64,000 nucleotides of DNA from Bradyrhizobium sp. 199. Lineage in GTDB: Bacteria; Pseudomonadota; Alphaproteobacteria; Rhizobiales; Xanthobacteraceae. The stretch spans positions 1,054,001 through 1,118,000 of the forward strand of contig NZ_JADPJI010000002.1 in the NCBI RefSeq assembly GCF_023073355.1, read 5' to 3'. Below the pieces are notes generated by a model. It was not told where the DNA came from and did no database searches. It saw nothing but the letters and a program-made list of their open reading frames with translations. Below are positions 1 through 10,993 of the stretch, piece by piece (position 1 is the stretch's first letter; every line of letters starts with the position of its first letter). The position numbers were made by a program, and so were the translations under genes.

Positions 1-14
1 CACTAAATCCAACA

Positions 15-45
15 CGCAGAGGGCGGGCGCAAGCCCGCCTCTGCG
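15..45. terminator. GC-rich hairpin at the left edge, possible terminator of an upstream gene
   Basis: A 13-bp GC-rich stem with one bulged G closes on a GCAA tetraloop. There is no T-run after it, so it could be a factor-assisted terminator of a gene left of the window or a leader hairpin of the next small gene. The structure is seen in the sequence; its role is inferred. Confidence 0.45.
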
Positions 46-66
46 CACAGAATGAATGGAAGCCAG

Positions 67-297
67 ATGGCGGATTCAAACACGTCGCAGCAATTCATCG
101 TGCAGGGAGACCCGGTCCGATCCGGTCAGCTCAACGAGCACCTGCTGCGTGAAACCGGTGTGACGCGAGTCGCGCAGGTCGCTCCCGACGTCGTCATCCT
201 TTCGATGACGACGACACAGGCCGATCGCCTGAAATCGACGTTTGCCACTCTCGTGGTCGAGCCGAATTCAGCGCTGAAGCCATTCGATGCCGACTGA
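67..297 (+). CDS. small protein resembling a detached subtilase (I9-like) prodomain
   Basis: A 76-residue soluble protein without signal peptide or membrane segment. An ATG 15 bases upstream (52) is also possible; 67 was preferred because a GGAAG-like purine stretch precedes it. It begins with a QFIVQG strand and later has VVILSMTTTQADRL followed by a second strand. This alternation of strand, helix, strand, strand, helix, strand is like an inhibitor-I9/subtilase propeptide. It ends 46 bases before the start of the S8 protease and is almost certainly co-transcribed with it. The N-terminus of that protease has the same order (QFMIAP, then VLAKMTPDKAKLL), so this could be a separate intramolecular-chaperone-like inhibitor. 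The family assignment is from pattern only; a peptide substrate of the protease is the alternative. Confidence 0.55.
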   Translation: MADSNTSQQFIVQGDPVRSGQLNEHLLRETGVTRVAQVAPDVVILSMTTTQADRLKSTFATLVVEPNSALKPFDAD

Positions 298-343
298 TTT
301 CGGTGGGTAAACATTGGACACGCAAAACATCAAGGAGGCTGCA

Positions 344-2371
344 ATGGCCACGAGAGGCAAATCAGGGACTTCCGGGCAGGGCGAGCACGGTGCGACCGAA
401 GCGGCGGCAAACGGCAACGGCGCGCTTCCCGGTCACGATGCCGGCCCGTCGCCGGCACCAGGGCAGGGGCCCGCAACGATCGTATCGCGCCGATCGCAAT
501 TCATGATCGCGCCGCAGCAGCAGCCCGGGCTTGCGACCTTCAGCGTCGATTTTCTGACCCAACAGCTCACCAACAGCCCCGACATCGAAGTGGTGAAGAC
601 GGTCTCTCCGCCGCGCCTGTTCGGATTTCAGAGCGCGGACCTTGGACAAGCGCCGCTCAGTCCCCTGGTTCTCGCCAAGATGACTCCCGACAAGGCAAAG
701 TTGCTGCAGACCCAGGCACAAGGGCGATGCGCGGTGGAGCGTGACGAGCGGCTGACCTACATGCTCGACCCGACCACGCCGCAGCTTCCCAATCCGGGGG
801 TGCTGACGCCGCTGGCTGACGGCTTCACTACGACGATCGAAGTATTGGGCCAGGACGGCCCGCTGGCGGAAGCCGAGGTCTATGTGTTGGGCAGCATGTG
901 GCCGGCACAGGGCATCACAGACGCCACCGGCCGTGCGACGGTGACCCTCCAGGGCGAAACGCCGGAGACCATCCGCTCGATCCTGGTCAAACCGAAGATC
1001 GACTACTGGACCTTCTGGCTCGATCGTCCGCAGCTCGTCGCGAACGGTGTCAACCGGATCGTCGTGAGGGCGCTCGGCGCAGTTCTACGCAACTTCCCCG
1101 GCCAGCAATTGATGGGTTGGGGTGAGCGCGCGATGGGCCTCGATCGTCTGCCGCCGTCTTTTGACGGCGCCGGCATCAGGATCGCGGTCATCGATTCCGG
1201 CCTGGCGCCGACCCATCGCAACCTGCACGGCATCACAGTAGGCACCAGCATCGTCGGCAATGACAAAGCAGCGTGGACCGTCGACACGATCGGCCATGGC
1301 TCGCATTGCGCTGGAATCATCGCCGGCGGTCCGGTCGGCCCCGGTGGCGGAATTCGCGGCTTCGCTCCCGCGGCGGAAATCCATGTTTGCCGCATCTTCC
1401 CAGGCGGCCGGTTCAGCGATCTCGTCTCCGCGCTCGATTACTGCATGGAGCATGGCATCGACGTCGCCAATATGAGCCTGGGTGGTGGCGAGCCATCGCA
1501 AATCATCGAGGAACGCATCATCCGGGCCAAGCAAATGGGCATGGCCTGCATCATTGCTGCGGGCAATTCCTCGGGGCCGGTGCAGTTTCCTGCTTCGACG
1601 CCGCATTGCCTGGCGGTTGCCGCGTTGGGCAAGTGGGGCGAGTTCCCCGATGACAGCTATCATTCGCAGCAAGCCCTCGACGGCTTCCAGAGCCGCGACG
1701 GATATTTCCCGGCAAAGTTCTCCTGCTTCGGACCGGAGGTCGACGTCTGCGCGCCCGGTGTCGGGATCGTCTCGTCGCTTCCCGCCGATGGTTTCGGTGC
1801 ATGGGACGGTACCTCAATGGCGACGCCACACGTCACGGGGCTGGCCGCGCTCGTGCTGGCGCACCATCCGGACTTCACCAAAGGCAACTTCCAGAATCGC
1901 GATGCACGTCGTGTCGAGCGGCTGTTCCAGATCCTGAAGGAAACCGCGACGCCGCTGCAATTCGGTGACCCGAATCGTACCGGCGCGGGACTGCCGAACG
2001 CGATGCGGGCGCTCGGCCTCGAAACCGGCGTCGCCCCGGTTGCCGCCGCTGCGTCCGCAACCGATCCTGCGCTGGCAACGCTGCGTCGTCTGCTCGGATT
2101 GCCGCCGGCCGAAGCACCAAGCGTGGTTCCGGCGGGCGCTCCAGCGCCGCAGTCCGCCAATCCAGTGCCAGCCAGTGCTGGTTACGTGGCGCGCGGTCCG
2201 GCACAAACGGCAGGCGCGATGACGCTACAGTCCGTCGATCCGATGCAAAGCGGTTCGAGCTACGTCGCCCGCGGTCCTGCACAGACCGCCAGCGCGACAT
2301 TCGTCCCCACGATGATGGATCCTGATCCAGCTCAGATCCGGCAGATCATGCACAAGGTCGGATTGCTATAA
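344..2371 (+). CDS. subtilisin-like serine protease (peptidase S8)
   Basis: A 675-residue endopeptidase of the subtilase family. The ATG at 344 follows a strong AAGGAGG ribosome site; an upstream in-frame TTG at 314 was not used because it has none. The catalytic triad is clear: Asp284 in IAVIDSG, His318 in GHGSHCAG and Ser491 in GTSMATPH. Residues about 45-140 look like a prodomain and residues 150-260 form an extra domain before the catalytic core. No signal peptide or membrane anchor is seen, so it acts in the cytoplasm or leaves by a non-Sec route. The C-terminal 130 residues are Ala/Pro-rich, carry two exact copies of the decapeptide YVARGPAQTA 26 residues apart, and end in a short helix. 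The gene follows the small prodomain-like protein and is closed by a hairpin. The substrate is unknown. Confidence 0.9.
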   Translation: MATRGKSGTSGQGEHGATEAAANGNGALPGHDAGPSPAPGQGPATIVSRRSQFMIAPQQQPGLATFSVDFLTQQLTNSPDIEVVKTVSPPRLFGFQSADLGQAPLSPLVLAKMTPDKAKLLQTQAQGRCAVERDERLTYMLDPTTPQLPNPGVLTPLADGFTTTIEVLGQDGPLAEAEVYVLGSMWPAQGITDATGRATVTLQGETPETIRSILVKPKIDYWTFWLDRPQLVANGVNRIVVRALGAVLRNFPGQQLMGWGERAMGLDRLPPSFDGAGIRIAVIDSGLAPTHRNLHGITVGTSIVGNDKAAWTVDTIGHGSHCAGIIAGGPVGPGGGIRGFAPAAEIHVCRIFPGGRFSDLVSALDYCMEHGIDVANMSLGGGEPSQIIEERIIRAKQMGMACIIAAGNSSGPVQFPASTPHCLAVAALGKWGEFPDDSYHSQQALDGFQSRDGYFPAKFSCFGPEVDVCAPGVGIVSSLPADGFGAWDGTSMATPHVTGLAALVLAHHPDFTKGNFQNRDARRVERLFQILKETATPLQFGDPNRTGAGLPNAMRALGLETGVAPVAAAASATDPALATLRRLLGLPPAEAPSVVPAGAPAPQSANPVPASAGYVARGPAQTAGAMTLQSVDPMQSGSSYVARGPAQTASATFVPTMMDPDPAQIRQIMHKVGLL

Positions 2372-2396
2372 CGCGCGGCCTTTCGACCTGTGAAAA

Positions 2397-2426
2397 GGGG
2401 CACAGCTGCAGTAGCCGCTGTGCCCC
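2397..2426 (+). terminator. hairpin after the subtilase gene
   Basis: A perfect 10-bp inverted repeat (GGGGCACAGC and GCTGTGCCCC) with a 10-base loop lies 25 bases after the protease stop codon. There is no strong T-run. It sits between the convergent protease and binding-protein genes and could serve both. Confidence 0.6.
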
Positions 2427-2536
2427 GAGTGTTTACCGCGCCGTGGCAATCACCGCGACGGCGTGCTTTCGCTGTGATCAAAGCAAACAGCGGAAGGGTG
2501 ATGGGGAGTTTGGAAGAGCGCCGGTCTTCGCTCCCC

Positions 2537-4324
<1,788 letters not shown>

Positions 4325-4700
4325 CAGATAACCCTCCACCTCGAAGACATCACTCGCCGGCATCATGTTGCATCATGCACGAGGCGGCAATGCCGGTGTG
4401 GCCGCAAGGCCATGCGACGAAATGACGATGGGAGGAGCCCTTGCGGGCCACGACCCGGACCGCCGCCCAAGGGACCCAAGCGGCGATCCAGTCCAACTTA
4501 ACTGAACTCGAGGAGTTTTAAGGCCGCGCCGGAACGCGCAGGAGACCTGGCCATCCCCTGAGAATTCATTTCGCGTTTGCTTCCGAATGGAGAAAGCGCG
4601 CCCGCCATCGACACTCAATTTGGATATCCATTTCATTGATTTCGGCCTACGGAGAAGCGAATACGGTTCCAATTATTCTCGCCGTGCCATGGAGACCAAG
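4325..4700. other. divergent intergenic region
   Basis: This 376-base stretch separates two divergent binding-protein genes and must hold promoters for both. The part from about 4610 to 4680 is distinctly AT-rich and contains the perfect 10-bp palindrome TGGATATCCA at 4621-4630. No convincing -35/-10 pair or known riboswitch was recognised. Confidence 0.4.
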
Positions 4701-5483
4701 ATGTCGTTTCGCCTTCCCCTGATCCTTGCAACCATCCTCGCCGCATGGTCGGCAGCCGCTGCGGCCGAGACCATCAAGATCGGCGTGACACCGGGCCCGC
4801 ATGCGCAGATCTTCGAGGCGGTGAAGCCGATCGCGGCCAAGCAGGGGCTCGACATCCAGCTCATCGAGTTCTCGGACTATGTCGTGCCGAACGCCGCGCT
4901 CGATGCCGGCGACATCCAGGCTAATTCGTTCCAGAACCAGCCTTACCTGGACAACCAGAAGGCCGACCGCGGCTACAAGATCGAGGCCGTCGGCCTGACC
5001 GTGAATTTCCCGATCGGCGTCTATTCGAAGAAGCACAAGGCCTTCGCTGACATTCCGGAGGGCGGCAAGGTCTCGATCCCGAACGATCCGACCAATGGCG
5101 GCCGCGTGCTGCTGCTGCTGCGCGACAAGGGCGTGATCAAGCTGAAGGACGGCACCGGCTTCAAGCCGACGGTGCTCGACATCACCGAGAATCCCAAGAA
5201 GCTGAAATTCATCGAGGTCGACGCGGCGCAGGCGCCGCGCGCGCTCGACGATGTCGATGCAGCCGCGATCAACACCAATTATGCAACCCAGGCTGGCCTC
5301 GATCCGGTCAAGGATCCGATCCTGCGCGAGGATCCGAAGGGCCCCTATGTCAACCTGATCGCCGTGCGCGCCGCCGACAAGGACAAGCCCTGGGTCAAGA
5401 CCCTCGTCGACAGCTATCACACGCCGGAGGTCAAGGAGTTCGTCCTGAGCAAGTTCAAGGGCGCGGTGCTGCCGAGCTGGTAG
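4701..5483 (+). CDS. MetQ/NlpA-family ABC transporter substrate-binding protein
   Basis: A 260-residue periplasmic binding protein of the NlpA family, which typically binds methionine or related compounds. ATG 4701 was chosen because GGAG lies six bases upstream and it opens a normal Sec signal peptide (hydrophobic core, cleavage after the AAAAA run). Earlier in-frame ATGs at 4587 and 4689 are less likely. There is no lipobox cysteine, so the mature protein should be soluble rather than a lipoprotein. Family features include TIKIGVTPGPHAQI and NDPTNGGRVLLLL. The usual MetN ATPase and MetI permease genes are absent from the neighbourhood. It is followed by the luciferase-like monooxygenase cluster, and a sulfur-containing or other organic ligand is an inference. 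Confidence 0.88.
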   Translation: MSFRLPLILATILAAWSAAAAAETIKIGVTPGPHAQIFEAVKPIAAKQGLDIQLIEFSDYVVPNAALDAGDIQANSFQNQPYLDNQKADRGYKIEAVGLTVNFPIGVYSKKHKAFADIPEGGKVSIPNDPTNGGRVLLLLRDKGVIKLKDGTGFKPTVLDITENPKKLKFIEVDAAQAPRALDDVDAAAINTNYATQAGLDPVKDPILREDPKGPYVNLIAVRAADKDKPWVKTLVDSYHTPEVKEFVLSKFKGAVLPSW

Positions 5484-5624
5484 GCAATCTGCCCAGCCAA
5501 GTTTCAGCGCAGGGATGATCCGGCGGGCAGCGTTGCGCATGAGCCTTGCGCAATGCCCGCTTGTCTGGAGCAGCAGTAACCGACATCATCGCCAGTCTGG
5601 CCATCCTCGCCCGACAGGGGTCGT

Positions 5625-6659
5625 ATGAAACGCTTTGCAAATCTCAAACGCCTGGGCTTCTTCACGCGGTTGCTCGACGAGGCGTCCCCCTCCGAGCGCT
5701 ACCGCTTCGCGGCCGAGCAGATCGTGCGCGCGGAGAAGGCGGGCCTCGATTCCGCGTGGATCGCGCAGCATCATTTCCACGAGCGTGAAGGCGGCCTGCC
5801 GTCACCCTTCACGTTCCTCGGCTATGTCGCAGCCCAAACCTCACGCATCCGCCTCGGCACCGGCATCGTCACGCTGCCGCTTGAGAACGCGGTGCGGGTG
5901 GCGGAGGACGCCGCGGTGCTGGATCTGCTTTGCAACGGCCGCTTCGAGCTCGGCGTCGGCACGGGCGGCAATCCGTCGGCCTTCGCCGCCTTCGGCCTCG
6001 ACAGCGCCCAGCGCAACGAAATCTTTGCGCGCAATCTGGAGATCGTCCGCACGGCGCTGGTCGGCAAGCCGCTCGATGGCGGCGATACGATCTACCCGCA
6101 GCGGCGGCAACTGGACAAGCGGATTTGGCAGGCGACGTTCTCGGTCGCGGGCGGCGCCCGTGCCGGCAAGGCGGGCGATGGCCTGTTGCTGTCGCGCACC
6201 CAGCCGCGAACCAGGGAGGCGCCGAAGGCTACGCTCGCCGAGATCCAGAATCCGGTGATCGACGCCTATCTGGAAGCGCTGCCCAAGGGAGCCGAGCCGC
6301 GCATCATGGCTTCGCGTAGCGTCTTCGTCGCCGACGACCACGGCGAGGCCCTGCGCCTTGCCGATATCGGGCTGCGCCGCGCGCTGCCACAGTTCCTCAA
6401 AGGCGGCCACGCCAAGCCGGGCGAGACACTGGAGGAGATGATCGCGGCGTTCGACACCCATGTCGGCGATGCCGACCACGTCATCGCCTCGCTCCGCAGC
6501 GACGCCACGTTGGAGCGGGTGACCGATCTCGTCTTCCAGGTGCATTCGGTCGATGCGCCACATCCCCATGTCCTGCGCTCGATCGATCTGGTCGCGGAGA
6601 AGGTCGCGCCGGCGCTGGGCTGGATCCGGACCGCACCCGATGTGGCGCTGGCGGGTTGA
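5625..6659 (+). CDS. FMN-dependent luciferase-like monooxygenase (LLM class)
   Basis: A 344-residue TIM-barrel flavin-dependent oxidoreductase of the bacterial-luciferase superfamily, expected to use reduced FMN and oxygen to oxidise a small organic substrate. Recognisable regions are LGFFTRLLDE at the start, AWIAQHHFHE in the barrel, RIRLGTGIVTLPLENAVRVAED and RFELGVGTGGNPSAF. It resembles the group usually named KPN_01858 family, which is commonly found beside two CMD/AhpD-type proteins, and exactly that pair follows here at 36 and 16 bases spacing. The three genes therefore probably form an operon. The substrate is unknown, and no flavin reductase gene is adjacent. Confidence 0.87.
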   Translation: MKRFANLKRLGFFTRLLDEASPSERYRFAAEQIVRAEKAGLDSAWIAQHHFHEREGGLPSPFTFLGYVAAQTSRIRLGTGIVTLPLENAVRVAEDAAVLDLLCNGRFELGVGTGGNPSAFAAFGLDSAQRNEIFARNLEIVRTALVGKPLDGGDTIYPQRRQLDKRIWQATFSVAGGARAGKAGDGLLLSRTQPRTREAPKATLAEIQNPVIDAYLEALPKGAEPRIMASRSVFVADDHGEALRLADIGLRRALPQFLKGGHAKPGETLEEMIAAFDTHVGDADHVIASLRSDATLERVTDLVFQVHSVDAPHPHVLRSIDLVAEKVAPALGWIRTAPDVALAG

Positions 6660-6694
6660 TCGGACATGAAGAGCATCGCGTTGCACGAGGCTGA

Positions 6695-7297
6695 ATGATG
6701 AGCACGCAGGATATCATCGACACGCTCGCCGGGATCGAACCAGGCTCGGCTCTGGACGCCATCCGCGCCCGCCGCTTGCAGGCGCGCGAGAACGCGCAGA
6801 AGAGTTATCTCTCACTGTTCGAGCCGACCGACGCGAGTGACTTCTCGCTTGCCGAACGTGCCGCGGTCGCCGCCTTCGTGACCGGGCTCCATGGCGAGTC
6901 GCCCGTTGCCGCCTTCTATCGCGAGAAGCTCGCAGCGAACGCGCATGGTGCGCGCCTGTTGGAGGCGATTGGGGCCGAGATCGCGCGCGGCAGGACCTCG
7001 GGGCCGTATGGCTCGTATCCTGCCGGTCCGCTGTCGATCGAGAACACCGCCGGCCTGATTTATCGCGTGAGCGCGGCGAGCAAGCCGGCGCTTGGCGCCA
7101 GACTCGCGGCCGTGCTCGAACATGCGCATCTCCTGGTGTTTCGGCCGCGGGATGCCGCGTCCGCCGACATGAAGGCGCTGCTGGACGCCGGCTGGTCGAA
7201 CAGCGGCATCGTCACCTTCTCCCAACTCGTCGCGTTCCTGTCGTTTCAGCTGCGCGTCGTCAGCGGCCTGCGCACGCTCGCCGCAGCGAACGCTTAA
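6695..7297 (+). CDS. CMD-domain protein (Avi_7170-like)
   Basis: A 200-residue protein related to carboxymuconolactone-decarboxylase/AhpD folds. Two adjacent ATGs (6695 and 6698) are equivalent starts. It lacks the CxxC redox pair typical of AhpD; the sequence from SLAERAAVAAFVTGLHGESPVA to VTFSQLVAFLSFQLRVVSGL is the helical domain. It lies between the luciferase-like monooxygenase and a CxxC-containing AhpD-like protein. This three-gene arrangement is known from other proteobacteria, which suggests a shared and still undefined oxidative pathway. Enzymatic activity of this member is uncertain because no catalytic cysteine is visible; it may be a structural partner of the next protein. Confidence 0.8.
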   Translation: MMSTQDIIDTLAGIEPGSALDAIRARRLQARENAQKSYLSLFEPTDASDFSLAERAAVAAFVTGLHGESPVAAFYREKLAANAHGARLLEAIGAEIARGRTSGPYGSYPAGPLSIENTAGLIYRVSAASKPALGARLAAVLEHAHLLVFRPRDAASADMKALLDAGWSNSGIVTFSQLVAFLSFQLRVVSGLRTLAAANA

Positions 7298-7312
7298 GAG
7301 GAGGCCGCAATC

Positions 7313-7891
7313 ATGAGCGCCACCGTCAATCCCCCCCTCGTCTTCACCCAGGATGAATTGGGCTGGGTGTCATGGATCGACCCGCTGCCCGAGGCCGAGC
7401 TGACCGAACGGCACTTTAATGGCTTGGTCGATCGCGCCCGCGCCAAGTCGGAGTATTTCCGCCTCCTGGTGCGCGATCCCGAAGTGCTGGAAGCCCGCAC
7501 CAAGACCGACAAGGATATCTTCTACAATGTCGCCGACGGCCTGCCGCGCGCCGAGCGCGAGCTCGCAGCGGCTGCGACGTCGCGTTACAATGGCTGCATC
7601 TATTGCGCCTCCGTGCATGCGCGCTTTGCCAGCACCTATTCGAAGCGCCGCGAGGATGTGCAGCGCCTGCTCGACGAGGGCGTCAGTGCCGATCTCGGTG
7701 AGCGCTGGAATGCCATCGTCAAGGCTTCGGTGGCGCTGGCCGCGACGCCGATTGCCTTCGGTCCTGACAACGTCGCCGAACTGCGCCGCGCCGGTCTCGA
7801 CGATGCCGAGATCGTCGACGTCATCAATGGCGCCTCGTTCTTCAACTGGGCGAACCGGCTGATGCTGTCGCTCGGCGAGCCCTCGACATAG
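7313..7891 (+). CDS. alkylhydroperoxidase-domain protein (Avi_7169-like)
   Basis: A 192-residue AhpD/CMD-family protein. The redox motif is complete, with Cys95, Cys98 and His102 in GCIYCASVHARF, so thiol-dependent peroxidase or disulfide chemistry is plausible. A strong GAGGAGG ribosome site precedes the ATG. It is 15 bases downstream of the partner CMD protein and 59 bases upstream of a branched-chain-type binding protein. The role is probably to detoxify or process the hydroperoxide or flavin product of the monooxygenase reaction; this is inferred from family and context. Confidence 0.86.
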   Translation: MSATVNPPLVFTQDELGWVSWIDPLPEAELTERHFNGLVDRARAKSEYFRLLVRDPEVLEARTKTDKDIFYNVADGLPRAERELAAAATSRYNGCIYCASVHARFASTYSKRREDVQRLLDEGVSADLGERWNAIVKASVALAATPIAFGPDNVAELRRAGLDDAEIVDVINGASFFNWANRLMLSLGEPST

Positions 7892-7950
7892 GCAGTCTCA
7901 CCGGCATGGGAATTGCTATTTGTTCAACACCTGAGTGGATGGAGCCGTGC

Positions 7951-9108
7951 ATGAGCAACATCGATCGTCGTACCCTGGTCAAGGGCTCGCTTGCCGCCAT
8001 GATGGCGGGAGCAGCCTTCTCGCGCGCCGCCTTCGCACAATCGTCCGAACCGATCCTGCTCGGCGTCAGCGGTCCGCTCACGGGACCGAATGCACAATAT
8101 GGCATGCAGTGGAAGCAGGGTTTTGATCTCGCGCTCGACGAGATCATGGCCGCCGGCGGCATCAACGGCCGCAAGCTCGCCTACCAATTTGAGGACAGCC
8201 AGAGCGATCCGCGTCAGTCGGTGGCGATCGCCCAGAAGTTCGTGTCCGATCCCCGCATCGTCATGGAGCTCGGCGACTTCTCGAGCCCGGCGTCAATGGC
8301 GGCCTCGCCGATCTACCAGCGCGGCGGCCTCGTGCAATTCGGCTTTACCAACTCGCATCCCGACTTCACCAAGGGCGGTGACTTCATGTGGAGCACCTCG
8401 GTCAGCCAAGCTGACGAGCAGCCGCTGCTGGCCGCCTATGCCGTGAAGCGCCTCGGCCTCAAGAAGCTTGCGGTGCTGCACCTCAACACCGATTGGGGCC
8501 GCACCAGCCGCGACTATTTCATCAAGGCGGCGAAGGAATACGGCGCCGAAATCGCGGTGACCGAGGGCTACATCGCGGAGGAGCGCGACTTCCGCTCCAC
8601 CCTGGTGCGCGTGCGCGACGCCAGTCCGGACGGGCTGATCCTGATCTCCTATTATTCCGACGGCGCGCTGATTGCGCGTCAGGCGCGCCAGGTCGGCCTC
8701 AAGCAGGTGATCTGCGCCGCAAGTTCGGTCTATTCACCGAAATTCATCGAGCTCGGCGGCGAGGCGGTCGAGGACGTCCATCTCGGCACCCGCTACTTCC
8801 CCGAGGATCCCAGGCCGGAGGTGAAGAAGTTCATCGCGGGCTTCAAGGCGAAGTATGGCGGGCAAGAGCCCGATGCCTTCAACGCCTATTCCTATGATGC
8901 GATGCACATGGCGGCCGCTGTGGTGAAGATCGGTGGCTCCGATCGCCGCGCCATCCGCGATGCTTTCGCCAAGGTGAAGGACGTCTCCAGCGTCATCTTC
9001 GGCTCGGCGACGTTCGACGTCGAGAGCCGCCGCGTCAAGGGCGCCATGAACGCCGAACTCGTCGTCCGCAAGGGCCAGTTCGCGCTCTGGGACGGCAAGC
9101 CGACCTGA
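7951..9108 (+). CDS. ABC transporter substrate-binding protein, branched-chain amino acid type
   Basis: A 385-residue periplasmic binding protein of the LivK/Leu-Ile-Val family. The ATG at 7951 has GGAG seven bases upstream; an earlier in-frame ATG at 7906 would add an unlikely cysteine-containing extension. The N-terminus has a Tat-like twin arginine ([11 protein letters not shown]), a hydrophobic core and an AFAQS cleavage region. The mature part shows [17 protein letters not shown] and the [19 protein letters not shown] hinge region typical of the family. It begins a four-gene transporter operon (fused permease, LivG, LivF) with gaps of four bases or overlaps. The ligand is undetermined; location after the monooxygenase genes suggests it imports their substrate. 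Confidence 0.92.
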   Translation: MSNIDRRTLVKGSLAAMMAGAAFSRAAFAQSSEPILLGVSGPLTGPNAQYGMQWKQGFDLALDEIMAAGGINGRKLAYQFEDSQSDPRQSVAIAQKFVSDPRIVMELGDFSSPASMAASPIYQRGGLVQFGFTNSHPDFTKGGDFMWSTSVSQADEQPLLAAYAVKRLGLKKLAVLHLNTDWGRTSRDYFIKAAKEYGAEIAVTEGYIAEERDFRSTLVRVRDASPDGLILISYYSDGALIARQARQVGLKQVICAASSVYSPKFIELGGEAVEDVHLGTRYFPEDPRPEVKKFIAGFKAKYGGQEPDAFNAYSYDAMHMAAAVVKIGGSDRRAIRDAFAKVKDVSSVIFGSATFDVESRRVKGAMNAELVVRKGQFALWDGKPT

Positions 9109-9112
9109 CCTG

Positions 9113-10993
9113 ATGGCCGGAGCATCCGCTTCGGCCGCTTCTCACTCTCTCGCTCCCTGGGGCCATCGCGTGTCTTCCTGGCTCGACTACACCATCAACG
9201 GGCTGATCGTCGGCAATGTCTACGCCCTGGTTGCGGTCGGGCTCGCGCTGATCTTCGGCGTCAGCCGGCTAATCAACTTTGCGCAGGGCTCGATCTATCT
9301 CGTCGGTGCCTATATCGGCTGGGTCGCGGTGGTGCAGCTGCATACGCCGCTGCCGCTCACCATCATCGTGGTCGCGGTGGCTGCCGCGGTCGTCGGATTG
9401 ATCATCGAGCGGTTCGGGCTGCGTCCGCTGCAGAACTCGGTGCGCATCGCGCCGCTGCTGGCGACCATCGGCATCAGCTTCGTGCTCGATCAGCTGGTGA
9501 TGCTGACCTTCTCGCCCAATCCCCGCGCGCTGCCGAGCCAGTTGCCGGACGTCCGCTTCCAGGTCGGCGGCGGCACAATCGGACCGCTCGACCTGCTGAT
9601 TGCCGGCGTCGGCCTCACCAGCGCGCTGCTGCTGTTCGCGTTCCTGCGTTACTCCAAGCTCGGCTGGGCGGTGCGCGCCACCGCGCAGGATCGCGACGCC
9701 GCGATGCAGATGGGCGTCGACGTCAACCGCGTCAATCAGGCCGTGTTCGGCATCGCGGCTGCGCTCGGCGGCGTCTCGGGCATGCTGGTCGGCATGTACT
9801 ACAACCAGATCGACACCGCGATGAGCCTTCAGGCGACGCTGAAGGGCGTCGTCGCCGAAGTCGTCGGCGGCGCCGGCAACGTGCCGGGCGCGGTGATCGG
9901 CAGCCTGTTGTTGGGACTGGTGGAAAGCTACGGCGTCGCCGTGTTCGGCACCAGCTACCGCAATCTGTTCGCGTTCCTGCTGCTCGTCGTCGTGCTCGTG
10001 CTGCGCCCGAACGGCCTGTTCGCCAGCGCGCGGCAGGCGCCGCCCGAGCCGCTCACCGGCACGTTCATCGCGCCAAGCCGGCCGGTGCGCATTCCGCGCT
10101 GGGCCTTGGCTGTTGCGGCCGGCGGTTTCGCGGTCCTGCCATTCTTCCCGGTCTCGTTCTACGTGCTCCAGACCCTGATCAATGCCTGGCTGCTCGGCAT
10201 GCTCGCACTCAGCCTGACGCTGGTCGCGGGCACGATCGGCCAGGTCTCGCTCGGACATGCCGCGCTGCTTGCGATCGGCGCCTATAGCTCTGCGTTGCTG
10301 TCGCTGACGTTTTCGGTGCCGGTTGGCCTCGCCATCATCGGTGGTGGCCTGATGAGCGCTGCGCTCGGCACCGCGTTGATCTCGCCGTCGTTCCGCCTGC
10401 GCGGGCACTATGTGTCGATCGCGACGCTCGCCATCGGCGAGATTGTCTCGCTGGTGATCCTGAATTGGGAAAGCGTCACGCGGGGGCCGATCGGCATTTC
10501 CGGTATCCCGCCGCTGTCGCTGTTCGGCTACGATCTGATCAGCCCGCCTTCGATCTATTGGTTCAGTTTCGCCGTCATGGTCGTGCTGGCGCTGCTGCAG
10601 GCACGGTTGCTCACCTCGCATCTCGGCCGCAGCTTCCGTGCCATCCGCGACGACGACGTCGCCGCGCGCGCCTATGGCCTCAGCCTGAACCGCTACAAGT
10701 CGCTCGCCTTCATCTTCGGCGGGTTCGCCGCCGGCGTCAGCGGCGGCATCGCGGCGCATCTGTACTCCTACATCAACCACGAGACCTTCAACACGCAGCA
10801 ATCGATCCTGGCGCTGACCGTCGTCATCCTCGGCGGCCTCGGCAACGTCGTTGGCGCGATTCTCGGATCGGTCGCGCTGGTCGGCCTGCCAGAGGTCTTC
10901 CGGATTGCGGCGGAATATCGCATCCTGATCTACGGCATCGTGCTGCTGCTGCTCGTGCGGTTCAGGCCGCAGGGCCTGTTGGGGACGATCTGA
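9113..10993 (+). CDS. fused LivH-LivM permease of a branched-chain-type ABC transporter
   Basis: A 626-residue inner-membrane protein that joins both permease subunits in one chain. Residues about 20-310 match LivH (start [26 protein letters not shown], ending [10 protein letters not shown]), and residues about 325-626 match LivM ([33 protein letters not shown], ending RPQGLLGTI). Some 16-18 hydrophobic segments are visible. The start lies four bases after the binding-protein stop, and the stop overlaps the ATG of livG by one base. The junction around residues 300-325 is a basic/proline-rich linker. Fusions of this kind are known in proteobacteria. It forms the translocation pore with the LivG/LivF ATPases. 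Confidence 0.92.
   Translation: MAGASASAASHSLAPWGHRVSSWLDYTINGLIVGNVYALVAVGLALIFGVSRLINFAQGSIYLVGAYIGWVAVVQLHTPLPLTIIVVAVAAAVVGLIIERFGLRPLQNSVRIAPLLATIGISFVLDQLVMLTFSPNPRALPSQLPDVRFQVGGGTIGPLDLLIAGVGLTSALLLFAFLRYSKLGWAVRATAQDRDAAMQMGVDVNRVNQAVFGIAAALGGVSGMLVGMYYNQIDTAMSLQATLKGVVAEVVGGAGNVPGAVIGSLLLGLVESYGVAVFGTSYRNLFAFLLLVVVLVLRPNGLFASARQAPPEPLTGTFIAPSRPVRIPRWALAVAAGGFAVLPFFPVSFYVLQTLINAWLLGMLALSLTLVAGTIGQVSLGHAALLAIGAYSSALLSLTFSVPVGLAIIGGGLMSAALGTALISPSFRLRGHYVSIATLAIGEIVSLVILNWESVTRGPIGISGIPPLSLFGYDLISPPSIYWFSFAVMVVLALLQARLLTSHLGRSFRAIRDDDVAARAYGLSLNRYKSLAFIFGGFAAGVSGGIAAHLYSYINHETFNTQQSILALTVVILGGLGNVVGAILGSVALVGLPEVFRIAAEYRILIYGIVLLLLVRFRPQGLLGTI

Noticed and set aside
4325..4700. SAM-type riboswitch before the MetQ-like gene
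   Set aside because: No recognisable conserved core of a known SAM riboswitch class could be found; only an AT-rich region and a short palindrome.
9269..10801. A 510-codon open frame on the minus strand
   Set aside because: It is antisense to the fused LivHM permease; its Arg/Asp/His-rich composition is what the opposite strand of a high-GC gene gives.
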